Source of the DNA: Acidobacteriota bacterium
GTDB lineage: Bacteria > Acidobacteriota > Thermoanaerobaculia > Thermoanaerobaculales > Sulfomarinibacteraceae
Direction of reading: 5' to 3'
Assembly (NCBI GenBank): GCA_022340665.1
Contig: JAJDNM010000032.1
Span: 1-47,382 of the forward strand
Length of the DNA stretch: 47,382 bases
Position numbers and translations under genes: made by a program. The notes below the pieces were generated by a model. That model did no database searches. It saw nothing but the letters and a program-made list of their open reading frames with translations, and was not told the DNA's origin. Positions 42,122 through 47,382 of the stretch are shown here, in pieces. How positions within the stretch are numbered: the stretch's first letter is position 1; each line of letters opens with the position of its first letter.

Positions 42122-43008
42122 GCCGTCGCCTCGCCGTCCGGCATCTCGAAGTCGACCGACTTGACGGCCATGAAGGTTTTCAGGGCCGGGAAGAAGACGT
42201 CCGGCCGCTCGATGTACACCACGTGCCCACTCTCCGGCACCAGCTCGTAACGGCTGTTGGGGAAGATATCGGCGAGCTTTTCCTGCTGCCAGAGTGGAAT
42301 CGCGCGATCGTGGGCGCCGGCCAGGATCAGGGTCGGCGCCTCGACCTTCCGGTATCCCTCCACCCGCTCCTCGATGTTCTCGAAGAACGGATCCTGCGCC
42401 TCGGTGAGGCGGATCAGGCAGTAGCGATAGTCGATGTAGCGGTCGTAGAAGCGCTGCCTCATGGCGGCCAGCTGCTCATCCGAGATGTTCTTCACGAAGC
42501 GTTCGGAGAAGATCTTCTCGTACATGTAGTGGGTGTAGAGCTCGAATTCGTCCTTGGTGCCGCGATAGAAGCGCAGGGAAATGTCCTGATACATCTGGAA
42601 GAGCTTCTCGCGGCTGGCCAGGATTCCGGACAGCACCAGCGTGTGCAGCCTCTCCGGGTAGAGTCGGGCGAACTCGAGCGCGATGAAACCACCGTAGGAG
42701 ATGCCCATCGGGTGCACCTTCTCTATCCCGAGTTCGTCCATGATCAGCGCCAGATAGCGGGCGAGCTCATCGATGAAGTAGGGAATGTCTTCCTTCGACG
42801 ACTCCCCCTGGCCGAGGAAGTCGTAGAGGATGACATCGTATTCGTCCATCAACATCGGCAGGAACCCGTACCAGGCCTTGGTGTGCATCGCCAGGCCGTT
42901 GAGCAGGCACACCGCCTCGCGGTCGCCCTTGCCGTGGTACTCCCACCAAATCCGCTGCCCGTCGACTTCCAGGTGACCACTGCAGTCTGGCGTGGTCTCT
43001 TGATTCAT
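42118..43008 (-). CDS. Alpha/beta hydrolase (third, divergent)
   Basis: 296 residues from ATG at 43008 (AGGGGGG before; the ATG at 43026 lacks it). Nucleophile elbow GISYGG (about 103-108), a cap region of about 60 residues rich in Tyr and Phe, acid in GAHDR, His in ESGHVVY. Similar in type to carboxyl-ester and C-C bond hydrolases, but not closely related to the two paralogs. Substrate unknown. Confidence 0.85.
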   Translation of the reverse strand: MNQETTPDCSGHLEVDGQRIWWEYHGKGDREAVCLLNGLAMHTKAWYGFLPMLMDEYDVILYDFLGQGESSKEDIPYFIDELARYLALIMDELGIEKVHPMGISYGGFIALEFARLYPERLHTLVLSGILASREKLFQMYQDISLRFYRGTKDEFELYTHYMYEKIFSERFVKNISDEQLAAMRQRFYDRYIDYRYCLIRLTEAQDPFFENIEERVEGYRKVEAPTLILAGAHDRAIPLWQQEKLADIFPNSRYELVPESGHVVYIERPDVFFPALKTFMAVKSVDFEMPDGEATA

Positions 43009-43023
43009 GAGCCCCCCTGTTTC

Positions 43024-43124
43024 CAATTAGGCATTAGGAGTTAGGAATTAGGAATGCCGCCCACCCGCCCTAATCGGTTTTTGGGAGGACGGGTGGGAAT
43101 TCCTCATTCCTCATTCCTCATTCA
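43024..43124. repeat. Heptad hairpin element at the thiolase stop
   Basis: Left arm with TTAGGAA-type heptads (43024-43055), core CCCACCCGCCC / GGACGGGTGGG (43060-43070, 43087-43097), right arm ATTCCTC heptads (43098-43124). The thiolase TGA is in the right arm. Confidence 0.88.
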
Positions 43125-44330
43125 GTTCTCCGCACGGCGGAGAACTGTGCAGACGGACGCGCATATCGGTCCGCCGATGTTGAATGTTGCCGCCATCTTC
43201 GGATCCGGGACCTGCAGCTCGTCCGGCGCCTTGCCCAGCAGCTGCCAGGCGCTCCAGCCGATCATCGCCACCCCGGTCGCACCGACCGGATGGCCCTTGG
43301 CGATCAAACCGCCGGAGGTGTTGATGGCGCACTCACCCTTCGAGTCGGCCTTGCCGTCCACCCAGAAACGCGCGCCCTCACCGTAGTTCGCCTTGCCGAT
43401 GACCTCGGTGCCGATCGCGCCCATCACAGTGAAGCAGTCGTGGATCTCTGCGACGTTGACATCATCCGGTCCCACGCCAGCCATCTCGTAGGCGTCGTTC
43501 ATCGCGCGGAAGGCCCCGGCCGGCTTGAGAATGTCACGCCCCTCCTTCATCAACGGGTCCGTCGCCTGACCGTAGCCGGCGATCTCGACACAGTCCGCCT
43601 TGGCGACGCCGAGCTTCGCCAGACCTTCCTCGGTGGCCAGGATCAAACCCGCATACCCATCGGTGATCTGCGAGCAGTCGTAGGTTTTGAGCGGCAGGCC
43701 CTCGACGATGTAGCGATTGCGTCCCTCCGGGGTCGCCGCCTCGTCGAGCGAGACCTGGATCTTCTGCATCTGCGCGTAGGGGTTGTGGTTGGCGTTGGCG
43801 TACTCGCGGGCCGAGATCTCGGCCAGCTCGCGCTCGGTCGTGCCGTGCGCGGCCATGTAATCGCGCATGACCTCGGCAAACAGGTGGGGGAAGATGTAAA
43901 CCTTGCCCTCGCGCTCGTCGGGGTGCGAGAAATAGCCCAGCACCTCACCGATCAGGGCGCCGTCCATCTTGCCCTCGTCGTTACGCATCTTTTCGTAGCC
44001 GATTGCAATGCCGATATCGCCGAGACCGAGCTGCAGTTTTTGCGCCACGCTCAGCACCGCCTGGCCGCCGGAGGCGCAGGCATTTTCGACCGCTTCGATC
44101 GGCTTGGCCCCGAGCCCCGGCACCATCGCCACCAAACCGGCAAGCAGCCCCTGCTTGTTGAGTGAGAAGTTGCAGGTGGCGCCGATCGACCCGACTTCGA
44201 TGGTCGATGGCTCCGCGCCGATCTCGGCACAGGTTTCGGTGACCGCATTGGCGATGATCTCCGGCACGGTCATGTCGAAGAGCTTGCCGAACTTCGACTG
44301 GTGATAAGCGGCGATATAGATCTTTTTCAC
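43122..44330 (-). CDS. Thiolase-family acetyl-CoA acyltransferase (SCP-x-like)
   Basis: 402 residues, GTG start with GGGAGGTCAC before it. Nucleophile Cys in ENACASGGQA (about 83-92), HDCF (about 291-294), and GGLIAKGHPVGATG (about 338-351). The HDCF rather than NEAF motif places it in the SCP-x/non-specific lipid-transfer thiolase group, involved in breakdown of branched or sterol-like acyl-CoAs. Lies downstream of an acyl-CoA ligase, consistent with a degradation pathway. Confidence 0.88.
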   Translation of the reverse strand: MKKIYIAAYHQSKFGKLFDMTVPEIIANAVTETCAEIGAEPSTIEVGSIGATCNFSLNKQGLLAGLVAMVPGLGAKPIEAVENACASGGQAVLSVAQKLQLGLGDIGIAIGYEKMRNDEGKMDGALIGEVLGYFSHPDEREGKVYIFPHLFAEVMRDYMAAHGTTERELAEISAREYANANHNPYAQMQKIQVSLDEAATPEGRNRYIVEGLPLKTYDCSQITDGYAGLILATEEGLAKLGVAKADCVEIAGYGQATDPLMKEGRDILKPAGAFRAMNDAYEMAGVGPDDVNVAEIHDCFTVMGAIGTEVIGKANYGEGARFWVDGKADSKGECAINTSGGLIAKGHPVGATGVAMIGWSAWQLLGKAPDELQVPDPKMAATFNIGGPICASVCTVLRRAEN

Positions 44331-44370
44331 GTGACCTCCCTGATCAGATTCCCATCCACGTTTCTATTCA

Positions 44371-44470
44371 TATTTCGAATTTGAAATTTCGAATTGCGAA
44401 ATTGCCCCCACCCACCCGAGAAACGGGAGATTGGGCGGGAAATCCGAATTCCTAATTCGTAACTCCTCAT
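44371..44470. repeat. Heptad hairpin element
   Basis: Left arm with TTCGAAT/TTTGAAA heptads, core CCCACCCACCCG...CGGGAGATTGGGCGGG, right arm AAATCCGAATTCCTAATTCG. First part of the 406-bp gap 44331-44736, which otherwise holds only the GTCATTCC element and another heptad arm. Confidence 0.8.
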
Positions 44471-44509
44471 GCATTTCCCTTGGACCAGCCAGATCTTTTT
44501 TCATCCCGG

Positions 44510-44690
44510 CCGAGGGCCCGACTCCTCCCCGGAGTAGCCGGAGGCGAAGCCGAAAGGGCCCACCCCCTTCTTGTCATTCCGAGCGAGGCCGCGAAGCGGC
44601 CGAGTCGAGGAATCTGTGGGCCGCACGGAATCGCGCTGCCGGAGAACCACAGATCCCTCCGCTCGGCCTTCGGCCTCGGTCGGGATGACA
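44510..44690. repeat. GTCATTCCGAG-type inverted-repeat element
   Basis: Ends 44572-44619 and 44647-44690 are inverted copies (TGTCATTCCGAGCGAGG...GAATCTGTGG). Each contains a GGCC-type small hairpin. A further degenerate copy is at 44510-44566. Same family as 31587-31776. Confidence 0.8.
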
Positions 44691-44710
44691 CAAAGGGGAG
44701 ACCGGGTGAC

Positions 44711-44745
44711 AATTCCTCATTCCTAATTCCGAATTCCTAACTCTC
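44711..44745. repeat. Heptad arm at the acyl-CoA ligase stop
   Basis: AATTCCTCATTCCTAATTCC and GAATTCCTAACTCTC; the stop TAG (minus, 44737-44739) lies within a TTAGGAA heptad. Confidence 0.75.
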
Positions 44746-46275
44746 ATGTTCCTTCTTCCACTGCTCGACGAGCTCCCCCTTGACGACCTTTCCGTACGGC
44801 GTGCGGGGAAGTGCATCGACCATCCGGAACTCCTTCGGGATCTTGTAGCGCGCGAGCCGCCCTCCGACGAAATCCGCGAGTTCATCGGCGGTCACCTTCT
44901 GGCCCTCGACCGGCACCACGAACGCGACCCCGACCTCGCCCCAGGTACCGTGCGGCACGCCGACGACTGCAGCGTCGGCGAGCAGGGTGTGCTGCAGCAG
45001 GATATTTTCTATCTCGGCCGGATAGACGTTGACCCCACCCGAGATGAACATGTCCTTGGCCCGGCCGGCGATATAGAAGAAGCCATCTTCATCCGTGCGC
45101 GCCATGTCCCCGGTGTGGAACCAGCCCTCGCTGTCACGCGAATCCGCGGTTGCGGTCGGGTTTTTCCAGTAGCCGGCGCTGACGTGGGGGCCGCGAAAGC
45201 AGAGCTCGCCGACCTCTCCCGGCGGCAGCTCCTGCCCGGTCTCGCCGATCACCCTCGCCTCGGTAAACATCAGCGGCCGGCCGATCGAGCCGGCCTTGGC
45301 CCACGCCTCTTCGTTCGACATCGCGAAGCAGTTGACCCCGACCTCGGTCAGACCGTAGCCCTGGCGCATCACCACGCCGCGGTCGCGATAGATGTCGATC
45401 AGATGACGGGGCAGGGGCGCGCCGCCGGAAAAGAAACAGCGTACATGGCTGAGATTTGTCGTCTCGAACTCGGGCGCGTCGGCCAACATCTTCCAGATCG
45501 TCGGTACACCAAGCACCACTGTGCACCGCTCCTCCTCGATCACTCGCCACACCTCGGCGGCGTCGAAATCGCGATGGAGCACGATCGTGCCGCCGGCGAG
45601 CAGAATCGGCGTCAGAAAGGCGCCGAGACCGCCGGCGTGGTAGAGCGGCGTGAAAATCGAACTCACATCATCCTCGGACAGCTGCCAGCAGGCTGCCGTG
45701 TTGTAAGCGTTCCACGCCACCATCCGGTGCGGAATGATGACGCCCTTCGGCTTGCCGGTCGTGCCCGAGGTGTAGAGCAAGCAGTAGGGATCCTCCGGAC
45801 TACAGAGCGCAGGTACGTGGTCGGCTGCGCCCACCGCGCCGAGCAGCTCGTGCCACGAGAGATCGCTCGGGTCGTTCGGGTCGTCGAGCGCCACCACCAG
45901 GCCCAGGTCTACCGAGGTTCGCAGATCGCGCACGGTTTCGGCATGTTCGCCACTGTAGATGAATGCTGACAGCTCGGCATCGGCCGCGATCCCCCTCAGC
46001 TCGCCCGCGGTCAGCCGAGTGCCGAGGGGGACCAGGATGACGCCCGACTTGGCGGCGGCGAAGAACGCGTCGAGGAATTCGAGCCGGTTGCCCGACAGAA
46101 TGCCGATGCGGTCCCCGTGCTTCAGGCCCAGACCGTAGAGCCACGCCCGTGCGCAGGTCGCCGCCCGATGGTCGAGCTCGCTGTAGCTCAAGCGCTGACC
46201 GGTAGCCACATCGACGAGAGCCGTACGGTCCGGTGACAACCGGCTCCGCTCACCGACGATATCTGCACAGATCAT
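44737..46275 (-). CDS. Class I acyl-CoA synthetase (AMP-forming)
   Basis: 512 residues. Adenylation motifs LLYTSGTTGKPKGVIIPH (about 165-182), QGYGLTEVGVN, GWFHTGDMARTDEDGFFYIAGRAKDMFISGGVNVYPAEIE, and the catalytic Lys in RTPYGKVVKGEL. It activates a fatty or aromatic carboxylate to its CoA ester. Followed downstream by the thiolase and hydrolases. ATG overlaps the stop of the upstream hydrolase. Confidence 0.9.
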   Translation of the reverse strand: MICADIVGERSRLSPDRTALVDVATGQRLSYSELDHRAATCARAWLYGLGLKHGDRIGILSGNRLEFLDAFFAAAKSGVILVPLGTRLTAGELRGIAADAELSAFIYSGEHAETVRDLRTSVDLGLVVALDDPNDPSDLSWHELLGAVGAADHVPALCSPEDPYCLLYTSGTTGKPKGVIIPHRMVAWNAYNTAACWQLSEDDVSSIFTPLYHAGGLGAFLTPILLAGGTIVLHRDFDAAEVWRVIEEERCTVVLGVPTIWKMLADAPEFETTNLSHVRCFFSGGAPLPRHLIDIYRDRGVVMRQGYGLTEVGVNCFAMSNEEAWAKAGSIGRPLMFTEARVIGETGQELPPGEVGELCFRGPHVSAGYWKNPTATADSRDSEGWFHTGDMARTDEDGFFYIAGRAKDMFISGGVNVYPAEIENILLQHTLLADAAVVGVPHGTWGEVGVAFVVPVEGQKVTADELADFVGGRLARYKIPKEFRMVDALPRTPYGKVVKGELVEQWKKEHES

Positions 46276-47231
46276 TCTCCGGCTTCCTCCTCGGGTTCAA
46301 TTGCAGGCGGCGGCATCGCCAGCGCTGCCTCGAGCGCCTCCAGGGTCTTGTCGGGGCACTCGCGATGCGGCACGTGGCCGCACCCGTGAACGAGGTGCAG
46401 CCGCGCCCTCGGCAGACCGTCGAGCAGGCGCTGGGCGTAATCCAGGGTGAACAACGCGTCGGCATCACCCCACACCAGCTCCACCGGCACGACGACCTCA
46501 TCGAGGCGATCGTCGAGCAGATAGGTTTCGATGTTCTCGTTCGGATCCGCGAGACGCCCCGCCAGGCGGCTCGCAGGACCTTCATTCATGTGGCGAACCA
46601 TGTCGTCGAGCACGAAGTCTGGCGGCGGCAGGGTGGCCGGACCCATCAGGCCCTTCATCGTCTCCAGCGCCTCTTCGCGGTTCTGTGGGAAGAGATTGAC
46701 GGCAGGATCGTCCTCCTTGATCGCGCCACCGTTGATTGCCACCAGCCGCGACACCCGGGCCGGATAGTCGTGGGCGTAGAGCATCCCGAGCCAGGCGCCG
46801 AGCGAGTTACCGACCAGCATCACCTCCTCACCGGCGCACACCGAATCCATCACCACCTCGACACCCGACAGGAGCTGATCGATGCCGAGCGGGCCCTCAC
46901 GCGGGTCGCTCTTCCAGTGGCCGGGAAGGTCCGGAATGACGACGCGGTAATCGTCAAGCAGCGGCTTCAGCATCCGCGCCCAGGCTCCAGCCTGGTCACC
47001 GGCACCGTGCAGCATCACCATGCACGGGCCCTCACCGCCGATCCATACGTTGACGTGGCCGTCCGGAGACGGGACCGAAACCTCCTCCATCCCGAGCTTG
47101 CCGAGCGCGAAGCGGCTGAATCTCGCGTCCACCGAAAGTGGCCGCTTCCAGACCATCCACACACTCGCGATGATCGCGATGACCATCACAACACCGATCG
47201 CGACGAGGACTTTCAACAATGTGCTCCTCAT
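46272..47231 (-). CDS. Membrane-anchored alpha/beta hydrolase
   Basis: 319 residues from ATG at 47231 (AAGGAAG six bases before; ATG 47249 lacks a site). One N-terminal helix (about 6-28), then a hydrolase fold: HGAGDQAGAW oxyanion region, nucleophile elbow GNSLGAW, acid in WGDADALF and His in GCGHVPH. Similar to anchored lipases/esterases. Overlaps the acyl-CoA ligase gene, which could activate the acid it releases. Confidence 0.85.
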   Translation of the reverse strand: MRSTLLKVLVAIGVVMVIAIIASVWMVWKRPLSVDARFSRFALGKLGMEEVSVPSPDGHVNVWIGGEGPCMVMLHGAGDQAGAWARMLKPLLDDYRVVIPDLPGHWKSDPREGPLGIDQLLSGVEVVMDSVCAGEEVMLVGNSLGAWLGMLYAHDYPARVSRLVAINGGAIKEDDPAVNLFPQNREEALETMKGLMGPATLPPPDFVLDDMVRHMNEGPASRLAGRLADPNENIETYLLDDRLDEVVVPVELVWGDADALFTLDYAQRLLDGLPRARLHLVHGCGHVPHRECPDKTLEALEAALAMPPPAIEPEEEAGE

Positions 47232-47260
47232 TGGCCACTTCCTTGTCATCACATCATCGC

Positions 47261-47366
47261 AAGTTTTGGGTTCTTAGTTTTGAGTTTTGAGTTTCCAAAC
47301 ACCCACCCACCCGGGTTTTAGGAGCGGGCGGGAACTCAAAACTCATAATTCAAAACTCATAACTTG
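47261..47366. repeat. Heptad hairpin element at the window end
   Basis: Left arm TTTTGAG heptads, core ACCCACCCACCCGGG...GAGCGGGCGGG, right arm ACTCAAA/ACTCATA heptads complementary to the left. It lies upstream of the 47231 gene, probably at the 3' end of the next gene outside the window. Confidence 0.85.
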
Positions 47367-47382
47367 CGCCCATCACCTCATC

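Noticed and set aside
43290-44165. Plus-strand frame of 291 codons opposite the thiolase
   Set aside because: Shadow frame; the minus strand encodes an intact thiolase with all catalytic motifs.

Overview
The window looks like chromosomal DNA from a GC-rich, Gram-negative, respiring bacterium. It has Tat-targeted iron-sulfur protein, c-type cytochromes, an outer-membrane porin and lipoproteins. Gene content and the unusual intergenic repeats suggest an uncultured lineage such as Acidobacteriota (Thermoanaerobaculia-like), but that is an inference from style, not a proven assignment. No rRNA, tRNA, phage, plasmid or transposase gene was seen. Genes are tightly packed, often with ATGA/GTGA/TGATG stop-start overlaps.

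Layout. 1-5390: a 5'-truncated CPBP intramembrane protease carrying a PepSY-like extracytoplasmic region, a 58-residue membrane peptide, an APC permease and a DoxX protein. 5513-8147: a bufferin operon (Cys-rich RiPP precursor bufA, MNIO enzyme bufB, partner bufC), then a SmtB/ArsR-type metal sensor. 8164-9903: a large coiled-coil/multi-pass membrane protein. 9992-12901: a quinone-linked redox module (unknown protein, tetraheme cytochrome c, four-cluster ferredoxin, NrfD-like subunit) without a catalytic subunit. 12905-16525 (minus): metal (probably Zn/Mn) acquisition set of small His-rich exported protein, His-rich porin, binding protein and ABC permease; no ATPase. 16623-17789: B3/B4-domain protein and a small acidic protein around an 8-nt tandem array.

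17810-25108 (minus): a complete histidine operon, hisG-[hisC-HAD]-hisB-hisH-hisF-[hisA-hisI-hisE]-hisD, with two gene fusions. It is preceded by a promoter, a 20-codon leader peptide with seven consecutive His codons and a textbook terminator, i.e. a ribosome-mediated attenuator. 25298-27486 (minus): DUF3365-type haem lipoprotein, M48 protease, membrane protein. 27630-29580: arsenic divergon arsC / arsR-acr3. 29866-31441: PspC-domain protein and a coupled pair of exported repeat proteins. 31805-33327 (minus): LplT-like MFS transporter and a coupled mini-ORF. 33420-38351: a compact type III polyketide synthase locus (PKS III, ICMT-type methyltransferase, ACP, fatty acyl-AMP ligase, FAD oxidoreductase), a candidate phenolic or pyrone lipid pathway. 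38412-40159: MntP and a GGDEF cyclase. 40345-47231 (minus): four alpha/beta hydrolases, a thiolase and an acyl-CoA ligase, probably a lipid or carboxylate degradation set.

The most unusual signal is intergenic. A family of elements built of 7-nt-period arms flanking a C-rich/G-rich hairpin core sits on or beside stop codons throughout 25-47 kb. The heptad differs from element to element but is kept complementary between the two arms of most elements. Two further repeat families occur: GTCATTCCGAG-type inverted repeats, twice lying inside or beside heptad arms, and a MITE-like element with CCCGCATTATTCATGA termini. One MITE copy provides both the end of the acyl-AMP ligase gene and the start codon of the FAD gene.
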